Shown: positions 33,652 through 43,000, counted from the first letter of the stretch. The stretch is 64,000 bases of DNA from Arthrobacter sp. SLBN-122 (GCF_006715165.1 NZ_VFMS01000001.1:1178001-1242000); one strand, 5' to 3'. Notes: generated from the sequence alone by a model not told the origin. Made by a program: numbers and translations.

Positions 33652-35214
33652 CTAGGCGCTGGCACCCAGTGCCGCGCCGCCGTCGGGCGCTTCAGTGGGC
33701 TCTGCGCCTTCATCGGCCAGGACATCCGGGACCACCGCCTGGGCGATGGCAAGGTCAGCTGCTGCAGCCAGGTCGCGTTCCTCGATAAGTTCCTGGAACC
33801 AGAAATAGGAGGCCTTGGGCGTGCGCTCCAGCGTCTCGAAGTCCACGTGCAGGAGCCCGAACGGCTGGTTGTAGCCGGCGGACCATTCAAAGTTGTCCAG
33901 GAAGGACCACACGTAATAACCGCGCAGGTCCATGGACTCCGCCACGCCCCCGGGCGCCGTGGCCCGCAGCGCGGTTTCCAGATGGTCGGAGAGGTACTTC
34001 AGCCGGCGCTCGTCCGGGATGAAGCGGGTGTTGGTGGACTTGTCGCGGACGATGATGTCCTCGAAGCTCGCTCCGCCCTCGGTGATGATTACGGGAGGGA
34101 GGTTGGGGTACCGCTCCGCCATCTCCTTCAGCGCCACCGCCATGTACTCCGGCTTGACCGGCCAGCCGTAGGACGTGATGTCGGCTTCCGGCCAGGCTTC
34201 CACGTGGAACGGTGTTGTCCCGCTGCCGGTTGCGTTGAGGTCGCTGCCCATGGCCTCCGCCATGCTTGTCGGCACCGTACCGCCGCCGGGGCCAGCTGCA
34301 ACCTTGGTGGGCATGTAGTAGTTGAGCCCGTAGAAATCCAGGGGCTGGGAGATGACCGCCATGTCCTCTTCAGGGTGCTCGAAGGAGCTGAAGAACTTGG
34401 CCGCGCGGATGAGGTCCGGGTACTTGCCCGTCAGGACGGGATCGGCGTAGAGCCGGTTCTGGCCCAGGTCCATGAGCCCGGCACTGATCCTGTCCAACGG
34501 GTTGATCGAGTTCGGCACCATGGGCGAGTACACGTTGGTCATGCCGATCTCGCCCGGCACTTTTGCCGCGCGCAGGGCCTGGACGGCGAGCCCATGCCCC
34601 AGCAGCTGGTGGTGGACGGTGGGGAAGGCGCCGAGGGCCAGCTCCTTCCCGGGTGAGTGCAGGCCGAATGCGTAGCCATTGGCGCTGACGGTGGCCGGCT
34701 CGTTAATGGTCACCCAGCGTGCCACCCTGTCACCGAAAGCCTCCGCCACGAGCGCGGCATAGTCCCCCAGGCGGTAGGCCGTATCCCTGTTCATCCAGCC
34801 GCCCGCTTCATCCAGCTCCAGGGGCGTGTCCCAGTGGTAGATGGTGGCCATGGGCGAGATGCCGTTGGCCAGGAGCTGATCCAGGAGCCGGTCGTAGAAC
34901 GCCAGGCCTGCGCTGTTGGCCGGGCCGGTGCCGCCCGGCTGGATCCGCGGCCAGGCGAAGGAGAACCGGTACGAGTCAACGCCAAGCTGCTTCAGGAGCG
35001 CCACGTCCTGGGGCATCCGGTGGTAGTGGTCCGTGGCCACCACGGGACTGTGGTCCTCCACGATGGCACCGGGTTTGGCGGCGAACCTGTCCCAGCCCGC
35101 GGGCCCGCGGCCGTCCTCGTCCAGCGCCCCTTCGATCTGGAATGCTGCGGTTGCGACGCCAAGCGTGAACCCCGGAGGGATGAGCGCTGCGAGGTCCTTG
35201 GCGGAGATATGCAT
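33652..35214 (-). CDS. Beta-glucosidase, glycoside hydrolase family 1
   Basis: About 520 residues. The GH1 acid/base Glu is in WVTINEP (about residue 172) and the nucleophile Glu in VIITEGGASFED (near 389). N-terminal FTLGVATAAFQIEGA, YRFSFAWPRI, IYHWDTPLEL and late GYYVWSFLDNFEWSAGY complete the set. A retaining beta-glucosidase or broad beta-glycosidase acting in the cytoplasm; no signal peptide. ATG 35214 with AAAAGG upstream is preferred over a GTG at 35235. A 40-residue acidic tail extends past the usual end. Confidence 0.92.
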   Translation of the reverse strand: MHISAKDLAALIPPGFTLGVATAAFQIEGALDEDGRGPAGWDRFAAKPGAIVEDHSPVVATDHYHRMPQDVALLKQLGVDSYRFSFAWPRIQPGGTGPANSAGLAFYDRLLDQLLANGISPMATIYHWDTPLELDEAGGWMNRDTAYRLGDYAALVAEAFGDRVARWVTINEPATVSANGYAFGLHSPGKELALGAFPTVHHQLLGHGLAVQALRAAKVPGEIGMTNVYSPMVPNSINPLDRISAGLMDLGQNRLYADPVLTGKYPDLIRAAKFFSSFEHPEEDMAVISQPLDFYGLNYYMPTKVAAGPGGGTVPTSMAEAMGSDLNATGSGTTPFHVEAWPEADITSYGWPVKPEYMAVALKEMAERYPNLPPVIITEGGASFEDIIVRDKSTNTRFIPDERRLKYLSDHLETALRATAPGGVAESMDLRGYYVWSFLDNFEWSAGYNQPFGLLHVDFETLERTPKASYFWFQELIEERDLAAAADLAIAQAVVPDVLADEGAEPTEAPDGGAALGASA

Positions 35215-35307
35215 TGGGTCCAGCCTTTTGGTCACGGTGGTTAGGGTACGTCTCAGGATGGCACAGCGGAGGACTGCCGGGCAGCAACCCGCTAGCCGGG
35301 ACGGGGG

Positions 35308-35685
35308 TCACTGCGATCCAAAGAGGAACTCCTTGGCGTGCGCCACTGCCTTGCGGAAGGCATCATTGCGCAGGGTCACCAGGTGTTCCGTATCGCCGTC
35401 GGACGGCTCCAGGTAGCCGGTGAATCCGGGCCGCAGGACCCAGATGTCCCCGGCTGGCGGGAGGTAGAACACACCGAAGGAGCGCTGCTGCGTCTCGTCG
35501 GCGGTCCAGACCGGGACCACCGCCAGCGCAGCACCCGTGGCGGGGTTGATCCACTGCGCCCGCGGCAGTGGCTGTTCATGCGCTTCCGGGTCCAGGAAGG
35601 GCGCCGTTCCCTCGCCCCACCGCTGCTCAAAGCGCTCAAAAAATGCAGGAATAAGGTGTGAATCGTAGCGCCGCCAGTCGCTCAT
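35308..35685 (-). CDS. Hypothetical protein (125 aa)
   Basis: A 125-residue soluble protein beginning MSDWRRYDSHLIPAFFERFEQRWGEG, with several aromatic strands (FGVFYLPPAGDIWVLRPGF). I do not recognise the family. AAGGAGGCGGAAGA precedes the ATG at an acceptable distance. It lies 40 bp downstream of the J-domain gene on the same strand and could be the last gene of the hsp20 transcript. Confidence 0.65.
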   Translation of the reverse strand: MSDWRRYDSHLIPAFFERFEQRWGEGTAPFLDPEAHEQPLPRAQWINPATGAALAVVPVWTADETQQRSFGVFYLPPAGDIWVLRPGFTGYLEPSDGDTEHLVTLRNDAFRKAVAHAKEFLFGSQ

Positions 35686-35725
35686 GCAGTCTTCCGCCTC
35701 CTTGGCTGAATGGCCCTGCCCCTGT

Positions 35726-36103
35726 TCAGGACCAGGGCCCGCTTTCCCACCGCACCGGGGTGACGCGGATGGCTGGTCCGGACGGGCCGCCACTCCTGCG
35801 GACTTTCCGGACCGGAATAATGGTGGGCGCCGCTGCCGCCAGCGTCCTGTCATAGTCGGCGCGGCGCACCGGGTCACGCAGCACGTTGAATGCCTGCATG
35901 ATCCGGAGAAGTTCGTCCCCCTGCCCGGAGTGGCCCGTCGTCCCAGGCGTGTCCCCTATCGTTTCCGTGACCCCGTACGCGCGCCCGCCGTCCAGGTCCG
36001 GATGGTGGCTGCGCATGAGAGCCCGGTACGCGCGGGAGATTTCCTGCCGGCCGGCATCCCTGCCTACGCCCAGGATGGCGTAGTAGTCGGGAACTTCAGT
36101 CAT
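35726..36103 (-). CDS. Short J-domain (DnaJ-like) protein
   Basis: A 125-residue protein with an N-terminal J domain: DYYAILGVGRDAGRQEISRAYRALMRSHHPDLDGG contains the essential HPD tripeptide, followed by MQAFNVLRDPVRRADYDR. There is no Gly/Phe or zinc region, so it is a type III co-chaperone likely to stimulate a DnaK. An insertion of about 20 residues lies between HPD and the last helix. AGGAGG stands before the ATG at 36103. Downstream partner of hsp20. Confidence 0.88.
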   Translation of the reverse strand: MTEVPDYYAILGVGRDAGRQEISRAYRALMRSHHPDLDGGRAYGVTETIGDTPGTTGHSGQGDELLRIMQAFNVLRDPVRRADYDRTLAAAAPTIIPVRKVRRSGGPSGPAIRVTPVRWESGPWS

Positions 36104-36121
36104 CCCTGCCTCCTGTTTCGC

Positions 36122-36154
36122 CCGGCGCCCCTGTCGAAGGGCAGGGGCGCCCGG
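36122..36154. terminator. Intercistronic hairpin between hsp20 and the J-domain gene
   Basis: CGCCCCTG pairs with CAGGGGCG around an 8-nt loop, extended by CCGG/CCGG past a one-base bulge. It probably tunes expression of the J-domain gene relative to hsp20. Confidence 0.45.
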
Positions 36155-36169
36155 CACGAAAGCATGGTC

Positions 36170-36598
36170 CTAGCTCTTGATCTGGTGCTTTTCGCCCTCT
36201 TGCGTCTGGATCTCGATCCTGCGCGGCTTGGCCTGTTCGGCAACCGGAATCCGCAGGGTCAGGACGCCCTGGTCGTAGCTGGCCTTGATCTTTTCGCTGT
36301 CCAGGGTGTCACCGAGGATCAGCTGGCGGCTGAACACGCCACGGGGACGCTCAGAAGCCACCAGCTCCACGTTGGGCTGCGTGGGGTCCTGGCGCTCGGC
36401 CCGCACTGTCAGGACATTGCGTTCAACGTTCAGGTCAAGGGAGTCCACCTTCACAGCGGGAAGGTCGAACGCCACAACGAATTCCCCGTCTTCCTGCCAG
36501 GCGTCCATGGGCATGGCGGCCGGGCGGGCGGCGGTGCCAAAGACCTGCTGCGTGAGCCGGTCCAGCTCACGGAACGGGTCCGTGCGCATCAACATCAT
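36170..36598 (-). CDS. Hsp20/alpha-crystallin small heat-shock protein
   Basis: A 142-residue small heat-shock protein. It begins with [18 protein letters not shown]; the alpha-crystallin domain covers residues 36-135 ([71 protein letters not shown]). It holds unfolding proteins for DnaK/J. It is the first gene of a stress operon and is divergent from a MerR-family gene, with promoter and palindrome in between. Confidence 0.94.
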   Translation of the reverse strand: MMLMRTDPFRELDRLTQQVFGTAARPAAMPMDAWQEDGEFVVAFDLPAVKVDSLDLNVERNVLTVRAERQDPTQPNVELVASERPRGVFSRQLILGDTLDSEKIKASYDQGVLTLRIPVAEQAKPRRIEIQTQEGEKHQIKS

Positions 36599-36651
36599 TT
36601 CCCACTCCTTAGCTTCCAGGTGTTGGATCTGTGGCTACCCACCACCTGCTT

Positions 36652-36675
36652 AATCTATGGTGGTGAATATAGATT
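36652..36675. promoter_or_regulatory. Operator-like palindrome at the hsp20 start point
   Basis: AATCTAT and ATAGATT are 7-bp inverted arms spaced by 10 bp. The repeat covers the predicted +1 region of hsp20. It is the obvious candidate site for the divergently encoded MerR/HspR-like regulator. No HAIR-type (CTTGAGT-N7-ACTCAAG) site was seen. Confidence 0.5.
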
Positions 36676-36676
36676 T

Positions 36677-36705
36677 TTTATAGCACCCGTGCGAAACTGA
36701 AGCAA
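36677..36705 (-). promoter_or_regulatory. Predicted hsp20 promoter
   Basis: Minus-strand TTGCTT (36700-36705), a 17-bp spacer and TATAAA (36677-36682). The start point near 36670 lies inside the palindrome. Confidence 0.5.
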
Positions 36706-36736
36706 GATTCCGGCGGCGCGATTTTTGGGAGAGACA

Positions 36737-37054
36737 ATGGCAGATCCTGTTGCGGGACGGGCCGGCCGCTCCCCCGGCCCGCGGGCCCTGTACGCCATCT
36801 CGGTGGCAGCGGAGCTGACGGGAACCGGGCAGCAGAACATCAGGCTTTACGAAACCAAGGGGCTGCTGACGCCGGCACGGACAGCGGGCGGCACCCGGCA
36901 GTACAGCGATGACGATATTGCCGTGCTGTTGCGGATCGGCGAGCTCCTGCAGGAGGGGCTGAACCTGGCAGGCGTTGCCAAGGTCCTGGAGCTGGAGGCG
37001 GCCAACGTGAAGCTGCACAGGGCGCTCCAGCGGGCCAGGTCGCGGCCACAGTGA
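36737..37054 (+). CDS. MerR-family regulator (HspR-like)
   Basis: A 105-residue protein. The MerR winged helix spans about residues 18-85: LYAISVAAELTGTGQQNIRLYETKGLLTPARTAGGTRQYSDDDIAVLLRI. It continues with LLQEGLNLAGVAKVLELE, as in HspR. There is no effector domain. Being divergent from hsp20, it is likely the repressor of that operon. The ATG at 36737 is preceded by GGAGAGA. Confidence 0.85.
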   Translation: MADPVAGRAGRSPGPRALYAISVAAELTGTGQQNIRLYETKGLLTPARTAGGTRQYSDDDIAVLLRIGELLQEGLNLAGVAKVLELEAANVKLHRALQRARSRPQ

Positions 37055-37075
37055 AGGCAGTATCCCTGCAGGAGT

Positions 37076-37873
37076 TTACTCGTGCGGCGACTCGGCCCTT
37101 GACAGCTCCCCGGTGACCGGCTCCCCCGGAATCCTGGCGGTCCGCCAAGTGTCCAGCGCGATGACGCCGCCGAGGATCAGCAGCGACAGCGAGAACGACG
37201 CAAACGCATCCGTGGTCCAGTGATAGCCGAGGTACAGCCGGCTGACCACAGCGAGGACGATTCCGATTCCGGCTCCGACGAATCCAAACACTGCTGCCCG
37301 CGGGTTCCGGCGCCTGGAGAAGATGAGGTAGGTCCCCACCAGCAGGAAGTCGCAGGCTCCCAGGACGTGCCCGGACGGGAACGAGAACGTCTGGTCCGCA
37401 CCAAACAGCATCTGGTCCACCGGCGGCCGGGAGCGCTGGACGATGTGGAGGATGATCTGCGAAATGATCACGCCGGTCAGCATGGCGGATGCAAGCAGGA
37501 TGGGGCGCCAGGCGTGCTTCGCCGCGAATCCCCAGACAAGGATCACCACCAGCACGATGATGGGCAGTGCAATGGGGCCGAAGAACACCGCCAGGAAGAT
37601 CATGATGGCAGTAACGGCGCCTGAACGCGTGGTGAGGAGCCAGTCATGCACGGGGACATCGGCGGCGGAAAGGCCGTCGGCCTGCACCACGCTGATCAGC
37701 GTGGCGATGAAGAGTGCCACCCCCACGACGGCCAGGATGATGGACGTCCGGTAAAGAGCGCGCCGGTCGGCAGGGTCCAGGTAGCGTTCCTCCACCACGA
37801 ACTTCTCGTGGAAGACATGCCACCTGCCCGCCCTTCGGTCAGAGACTGCGGAACCTGCTGATTTCTGCGCCAA
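37076..37873 (-). CDS. PAP2-family membrane phosphatase
   Basis: A 265-residue integral membrane protein with about six helices. The PAP2 catalytic motifs are split as usual: QRSRPP near residue 145 (with an upstream K-poor variant), FPSGH near 166 and SRLYLGYHWTTD near 212. It likely removes phosphate from a lipid phosphate, for example undecaprenyl pyrophosphate or phosphatidylglycerol phosphate. The start appears to be TTG at 37873; no in-frame ATG is closer to the conserved region. Confidence 0.85.
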   Translation of the reverse strand: MAQKSAGSAVSDRRAGRWHVFHEKFVVEERYLDPADRRALYRTSIILAVVGVALFIATLISVVQADGLSAADVPVHDWLLTTRSGAVTAIMIFLAVFFGPIALPIIVLVVILVWGFAAKHAWRPILLASAMLTGVIISQIILHIVQRSRPPVDQMLFGADQTFSFPSGHVLGACDFLLVGTYLIFSRRRNPRAAVFGFVGAGIGIVLAVVSRLYLGYHWTTDAFASFSLSLLILGGVIALDTWRTARIPGEPVTGELSRAESPHE

Positions 37874-37969
37874 TGTGCTGCCCGTCCCTATGCCGCGGAA
37901 GTTGCGTGCCGTGATGAATGCCTAGGGTGAAGATTATCCCGGGGTTGGGCCGTTCACTCCATCACGCGG

Positions 37970-39808
37970 TCAAAACGAGCCGGTGGTGAACTGCCAGCTC
38001 CGGCCCGCGAGCGGGTTTCCGGCCAGGTCCCGGATACCGGCAGTCCCCCCGGCAAGGGTCACGGTGTACCGGGTCTTGGCGGCCAGGGGCTCCTGCGGGT
38101 CCAGGATCCACTGGTTGGTGGTGCCGTTGCGGTAGGCCGATGCCGCCACCACGGCGCCGGTTGCGGAATTTTTCAGGGTGAACGTGGTGGTGCCCACGCC
38201 CTGGACTGCCTCGCTGAAGGTGGCGCTGATGTTGCTGCTCCTGCGGACCAGGAGGGCGTTGCTGCCCGGCGAGTAGCTGGTGACGGTGGGCGCCGGGCCG
38301 GTGGTGAACGTCCAGCTGGTGGACGCCAGCGGGGTGCCTGCGGCATCACGGACGGCCGAGGTTCCGCCGGTCAGGGTGGCCGTGTAGCTTGCGTCCGGAG
38401 CAAGGTTTGCTGCCGGATCAAGGGTGGCAGTCGTGGTGGTGGCGTTGTAGGTGACAGTGGCCGCGATGCTGCTGCCGGCCGCATTCCTGAGCACGAAGGT
38501 CCCGGCGGACACACCCTGCACGGCAGTGCTGAAGGTGGCTGCTACGTTCGCACCGGAGGCGGCTGCCGTGGCCTTGGGTGCCGGCGAAACGGACGTGACA
38601 GTGGGCGCAGGGGCAGGAGCAGTCACTGGAGCAGGAGCCGCTGCAGCGGTGTACAGCAGGCGGTTCGGGGTCCCCGCGGAAGCCCCGGCGATCACTCCGG
38701 GAGTGGCATTGGACACCAGGGCTGCAGCAACGTCAGCCGGAGTCAGGGCGGGGTTCTGCGACAGCATGACGGCGGCTGCTCCGGCGGTGTGCGGTGCGGC
38801 CATGGAGGTCCCGGACATGGATGCCGTGGCGGTGGTGGACGTGTAGTAGGCGGAGGTGATGCCCACGCCGGGAGCATAGAGGTCCACGCAGGACCCGAAG
38901 TTGGAGAAGGAAGCCTGCCGGTCGGCCGAGTCGCTGGCTGCCACGGTGATGGCCCCCGGGACGCGGGCAGGTGACGCGGTGCAGGCGTCCACGGCGGAGT
39001 TTCCGGCGGCAACCACGGTGGTGACGCCGTCGTTGAGGACTGCTTGGATGGCGGCGTCCACCGTGCTGCTGGCTGCCCCGCCCAGGCTGAGGTTGGCCAC
39101 GGCGGGCGTGCCGGCGGCATGGTTCGCGGCGATCCAGTCCAGGCCTGCCACCACATCCGAGTTGTAGCCGGAGCCGGCGCAATCGAGCACCCGGACCGGT
39201 ACCAGGGTGGCGCCCTTGGCCACGCCGTACGTGGTGCCGGCCACGGTTCCGGCCACGTGGGTTCCGTGGCCGTTGCAGTCAGTGGTCCCGTTGCCATCCG
39301 CCACGGCGGTCCAGCCTGCCGTCACCCGGCCCCCGAAGTCGGTGTGCGATGCCAGGATGCCGGTATCCACCACGTAGGCCCTCACACCGGCGCCGGCCGC
39401 TGCCCAGGAGTAGGAACCGGAGAGTGGAAGGGCACGTTGGTCCGTGCGGTCCAGGCCCCAGGGGGCGGGCTGCTCGGTCCCGGAAAGTTTGATGGGGGCG
39501 TCGGCCTCCACGGACAAGACCTTTCCGGATTTGGCCAGTGCGGCCGCCTGGGTGGGGGTGGCGGTGATGACAGCGCCGCGGATGGCGTGCTCGAAGGTGC
39601 GGCCGACGGCAAGGCCCTGGCCGCGCAGTCCGGCAACCTCTGCTGCGACGTCGGTGGTGGCGGCGTACTGGACGATGTAACGGCCGGCACCGGCAACGGG
39701 AGCGGGAGCGGGAGCGGGGGCAGCAGCCGCCGGTAGGGACGCCATGGAAAGGGCGACGGCGGAGAGCAGCGCCGTGAGGACAGGCAGCGCGAGGAAACGG
39801 GTACGAAT
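37970..39808 (-). CDS. Secreted subtilisin-like serine protease with two Ig-like repeats
   Basis: About 610 residues. A signal peptide ([28 protein letters not shown]) is followed by an I9-type propeptide ([15 protein letters not shown] to [10 protein letters not shown]). The S8 protease has its complete triad: Asp in AYVVDTGI, His in [10 protein letters not shown] and Ser in [10 protein letters not shown], with the oxyanion Asn in AAGNSAVD. Two Big_5-like repeats, each ending WTFTTG or WQFTTG, fill the last 210 residues. The start is uncertain. AAGGA lies 7 nt before an ATT codon (39806-39808) that opens directly into the signal peptide; the nearest standard start is TTG at 39850. Confidence 0.85.
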   Translation of the reverse strand: MRTRFLALPVLTALLSAVALSMASLPAAAAPAPAPAPVAGAGRYIVQYAATTDVAAEVAGLRGQGLAVGRTFEHAIRGAVITATPTQAAALAKSGKVLSVEADAPIKLSGTEQPAPWGLDRTDQRALPLSGSYSWAAAGAGVRAYVVDTGILASHTDFGGRVTAGWTAVADGNGTTDCNGHGTHVAGTVAGTTYGVAKGATLVPVRVLDCAGSGYNSDVVAGLDWIAANHAAGTPAVANLSLGGAASSTVDAAIQAVLNDGVTTVVAAGNSAVDACTASPARVPGAITVAASDSADRQASFSNFGSCVDLYAPGVGITSAYYTSTTATASMSGTSMAAPHTAGAAAVMLSQNPALTPADVAAALVSNATPGVIAGASAGTPNRLLYTAAAAPAPVTAPAPAPTVTSVSPAPKATAAASGANVAATFSTAVQGVSAGTFVLRNAAGSSIAATVTYNATTTTATLDPAANLAPDASYTATLTGGTSAVRDAAGTPLASTSWTFTTGPAPTVTSYSPGSNALLVRRSSNISATFSEAVQGVGTTTFTLKNSATGAVVAASAYRNGTTNQWILDPQEPLAAKTRYTVTLAGGTAGIRDLAGNPLAGRSWQFTTGSF

Positions 39809-39857
39809 TTTGGGGTCCTTCAGACGGCGGGAAAGGGGTGGCTGTACCAAAAGGATA

Positions 39858-39886
39858 GGAGCCGGAAGCACACGGCTTCCGGCTCC
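39858..39886. terminator. Terminator after the epimerase gene
   Basis: GGAGCCGGAAG pairs perfectly with CTTCCGGCTCC (11 bp, 7-nt loop). On the minus strand it is followed by TATCCTTTT. It separates the epimerase gene from the subtilase gene. Confidence 0.75.
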
Positions 39887-39932
39887 TTGGATGATCCTTC
39901 GCCAACCCTTGGCGGTTCCTGCGGACCGGTAT

Positions 39933-40811
39933 CTATTCCTGGTTTTCTCCGGCGCTGGCGGCGGCCCCCACGTGGTTCCGCCAGCTGTGCTCGGGCTCGA
40001 AACCGAGCAGGCGCCGCGCCTTGTCGATGGAGAGTATCGTTTCGTGCTCACCCAGTTCCTTGGTCACCTTGACACCGGGGAAGACCTCGGCGGCCAGGCC
40101 GGCGCTTGACCGGCTCATGACCGTGTCCGCATTGGCGATGATGAAGGCTTCGAATCCCGGCTTGGCGTTCTCCAGTGCCCGCACTACTGCCTGCGCGCCA
40201 TCCCGGCCGTCGATGTAGCCCCACAGGTTCCATTTCCGCAGGGTGGCGTCGGCATCGAAGGAGGGGAATCTGGCGTAGTCCGCCTCGTCCATGACGTTGG
40301 AGAACCGCAGGCCCGTGATGCTCAGCTCCGGATCCCACCGCGTCATTTCCACGGCCATCTGCTCCTCGAGGCGCTTCACCAGCGAGTAGGTGCTTTCCGG
40401 CCGCGGCGGGTATTCCTCATCCACCGGGATGTAGGGCGGGTCGATGTCGAACGGCAGGCCCAGCACGGTCTCGCTGGAGGCGTACACCACCTTCTTGATG
40501 CCGGCGCGCCGTGCGGCCTGGAAGACGTTGTAGGTGGAGAGCATGTTGTTCTCGAAGGTGGCTGCGTCCGGAAGGATGCCCGGGGCGGGAATGGCACCCA
40601 GGTGCACCACGGCGTCGAACCCGTCATGCCGGTCATCCACGCCCAGCAACGCGTCCACTACCTGGCCGTAGTTGCGCAGGTCCACCACCAGCAGCTCCGG
40701 ACTCCGGGCACCCGCCCGGTCCAGGGTGAGGACCTGGTGGCCGTCATCGGCCAGCCGGCGCACCACATGCCGTCCCAGTTTTCCGCTTCCGCCTGTAACG
40801 GCAATTCTCAT
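39933..40811 (-). CDS. NAD-dependent epimerase/dehydratase family protein
   Basis: About 292 residues of the extended short-chain dehydrogenase type. GGSGKLGRHVVRRLADDG is the dinucleotide motif at the N terminus and STYSLVKRLEEQ carries the YxxxK catalytic pair. The C-terminal part includes ITGLRFSNVMDEADY. Substrate unknown, possibly a nucleotide sugar or uronate. The ATG at 40811 with AAAAGGAAA upstream is preferred over a GTG ten codons earlier. It follows adenylate kinase by 45 bp on the same strand. Confidence 0.88.
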   Translation of the reverse strand: MRIAVTGGSGKLGRHVVRRLADDGHQVLTLDRAGARSPELLVVDLRNYGQVVDALLGVDDRHDGFDAVVHLGAIPAPGILPDAATFENNMLSTYNVFQAARRAGIKKVVYASSETVLGLPFDIDPPYIPVDEEYPPRPESTYSLVKRLEEQMAVEMTRWDPELSITGLRFSNVMDEADYARFPSFDADATLRKWNLWGYIDGRDGAQAVVRALENAKPGFEAFIIANADTVMSRSSAGLAAEVFPGVKVTKELGEHETILSIDKARRLLGFEPEHSWRNHVGAAASAGENQE

Positions 40812-40856
40812 CACTGTTTCCTTTTGCTCGAGTGCGTTCACCGTGCGGTGTTTCGG

Positions 40857-41450
40857 TCAGGACGGGGGCCGCGGGGCTGCAAGGAACTGTTCGACGGCGG
40901 CGATCGCGAGGGCGGTAATCCCGCCCGGGTCCCCGCTGCCGTTGACGGACACAAGAATGCCCCTGCCCGCGTACACCGAGACTACTTCATGCGTCTGCCG
41001 GTGGTAGAGGTCCAGCCTGCGCCTGAAGACGTCAATGGTGTCATCCGTGCGCCCCTGCTCCAGGGCCCGGCGTTGCATGCGCTGCTCCAGTTCCGCGTCC
41101 GGTGCCTGGAGTTCGATCACGGCATCCAGCACATGCCCCTGGGCCGCAAGCATGCGGTCGAGTTCCGTTGCCTGGTGCGCTGTCCGCGGATAGCCGTCCA
41201 GCAGGAACCCTTGCACCGCGTCGCTCTCCAGGAGGCGGTCCCTGACCAGCGCGTTGGTGAGATGGTCCGGGACGAAATGGCCGTCGTCCAGGTACTTGGC
41301 GGCCTGGTTCCCCAGTTCGGTCTGCCGGGTGACGTTGCTGCGGAAAATGTCCCCCGTGGAAACGGCCGGGACCCGGAAATGCCGCGCCAGGTGTTCGGCC
41401 TGCGTTCCCTTGCCGGACCCGGGCGGGCCGATGATGAGCAGCCTGGTCAT
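40857..41450 (-). CDS. adk: Adenylate kinase (short-LID form)
   Basis: A 197-residue nucleoside monophosphate kinase with the P-loop GPPGSGKGT at residues 8-16, AMP-binding STGDIFRSN and LDGYPRTAHQATELD. RALEQGRTDD is a short LID without the zinc cysteines. The protein is recognisable as adenylate kinase, but actinobacterial adk normally lies in the ribosomal protein cluster next to secY. This copy, paired with an epimerase gene, is therefore probably a paralogue with a specialised role. Confidence 0.88.
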   Translation of the reverse strand: MTRLLIIGPPGSGKGTQAEHLARHFRVPAVSTGDIFRSNVTRQTELGNQAAKYLDDGHFVPDHLTNALVRDRLLESDAVQGFLLDGYPRTAHQATELDRMLAAQGHVLDAVIELQAPDAELEQRMQRRALEQGRTDDTIDVFRRRLDLYHRQTHEVVSVYAGRGILVSVNGSGDPGGITALAIAAVEQFLAAPRPPS

Positions 41451-41699
41451 GTTCCTGTCCCTCCGCCGCCGGGCAGCCGTTGGTCCCAGGGCCAGCCCGC
41501 AGCAGTACCGGCGCCTGCTTCATTGTGCCGGTACTGCCTGGCCCCGCGCCAGCCTTCATCCCGTTCCAGGGCGGCGAATATGACGCTGTGGGCGTCCCGG
41601 GAATGTATATACTTCTGGTTATCGGTTTAGCAGCAGGCCGTTGGAAAGTTCGTCGATCCAGCGACCATCACCGGCCCCCACCCAGTTGCGGGGGTTCGC

Positions 41700-42488
41700 G
41701 TGTTGCCGGCTCGTTTTGACCTGAACGAATGGCACCAGAAAACCGTGGCCAGCGAGTCAACAGCAAAAACTGATACATCGATTACCGAGCATCTGCATGA
41801 ACTAGTCCTCAACAGCTCCGACGTTGAGGACTTCCTTAATGAACTGGCACAAGTCTCCGCACGCAATCTCTCCGAGCCCGGCGACGAAATGCTGTGCGCC
41901 ATCGCCCTTCTCCGGCAGCGCAAAGCCGCCACGGTGGCCAGCAGCAGCCAGGAGGCGAAGTCGATCGGACGGCTTGAGCACAGCTTCAGCGACACCCCGG
42001 GCCTGACGGCTTCCACCGTCCAGGAGATTGTCCATGCCCCGGACCTCACCGCCGACGGCCGCTGGCCGGACTACTCCACGGCCGCCATTGCCCAAGGGGT
42101 CCGCTCCGTGGCAGCGGTTCCGTTCCGGCTTGAAGGGGAAACCAAGGCGTCCCTGCTGCTGTACTCCCGCCGCGCACACCGGTTCGAAGGCCGGGTGCTG
42201 AAGTTCGCCGAGGATTTCGTCAGCCAGACATCGCTGGCGCTCCGCCTCGCGGTGCGGTTTGCCCATTACAGCGAGACGGCCGCGAACCTCCGGGCCACCC
42301 TTGAGTCCCGCACGGTTATCGACATGGCTGTGGGCATCATCATGGCCCAGAACCGGTGCAGCCAGCAGGACGCTTTCGACATCCTGAAGACCGCTTCCAG
42401 CACCCGCAACACCAAGCTGCATGACGTGGCAGCCGCAGTGGTCAACGCCTTGGGACAGGGACCGGCACGGACGCATTACGACGGTTAG
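41700..42488 (+). CDS. GAF-ANTAR domain protein
   Basis: About 262 residues. A GAF-like sensor (residues 35-185) contains DGRWPDYSTAAIAQGVRSVAAVPFRLEGE. The C-terminal ANTAR domain (residues 200-255; RTVIDMAVGIIMAQNRCSQQDAFDILKTASS) binds RNA hairpins and acts as an antiterminator in other proteins. Its end, RTHYDG, resembles that of the paralogue at 62607-63341 (RTHFDS). The GTG at 41700 has a GGGGG sequence before it; later starts are possible. Confidence 0.88.
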   Translation: MLPARFDLNEWHQKTVASESTAKTDTSITEHLHELVLNSSDVEDFLNELAQVSARNLSEPGDEMLCAIALLRQRKAATVASSSQEAKSIGRLEHSFSDTPGLTASTVQEIVHAPDLTADGRWPDYSTAAIAQGVRSVAAVPFRLEGETKASLLLYSRRAHRFEGRVLKFAEDFVSQTSLALRLAVRFAHYSETAANLRATLESRTVIDMAVGIIMAQNRCSQQDAFDILKTASSTRNTKLHDVAAAVVNALGQGPARTHYDG

Positions 42489-42564
42489 CTTTACAACTGG
42501 TGCGGCCGTCCGCAGGCGGCTTTTCCGCCGGTAGACTGGTCCCAACTTTTCGCCGGGGGGCTTG

Positions 42565-42978
42565 ATGGAACAGCAGCGTGTTTGCCTTGTCGTGGAAGAT
42601 GACGACGATATCAGCGGACTGATCGAAGTGGTCCTGTCACAGGCGGGCTTTGAGGTCAGGACCGTGGGCACGGGGGCTGGGGCCATCGCCGCCGCGGCCG
42701 ATCCCGCCATTGCCCTGGTGACCCTGGACCTTGGCCTGCCGGACATGGACGGGCACGTGGTGGCCCGCGCCATCCGGGAGGTCAGCAGCGCGCCCCTGCT
42801 GTTCCTGACGGCCCGTTCGGAGGGTGACGACGTTCTGGCGGGCATGGCATCGGGGGCTGCCGGCTACCTCACCAAGCCTTTCCGGCCGCGGGAGCTCAGG
42901 GAGCTCGCAGGACAGCTCGCAGCGTCAACGCCACCGGTTTCACAGGAGCCGCACATAACGGGCAAATCCTGCTGCTAA
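42565..42978 (+). CDS. Stand-alone response-regulator receiver domain
   Basis: A 137-residue CheY-like receiver. The acidic pocket is E11-D13 in VEDDDD, the phospho-acceptor D55 in VTLDLGLPDMDG, then LTARS and YLTKPF with the conserved Thr and Lys. There is no output domain; the last 25 residues are a disordered tail ending in KSCC. No histidine kinase lies nearby. It is collinear with the surface-polymer genes that start 22 bp downstream, so it may act on them. Confidence 0.9.
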   Translation: MEQQRVCLVVEDDDDISGLIEVVLSQAGFEVRTVGTGAGAIAAAADPAIALVTLDLGLPDMDGHVVARAIREVSSAPLLFLTARSEGDDVLAGMASGAAGYLTKPFRPRELRELAGQLAASTPPVSQEPHITGKSCC

Positions 42979-43000
42979 GTTCGCCTCCTAGAAATGAGGC

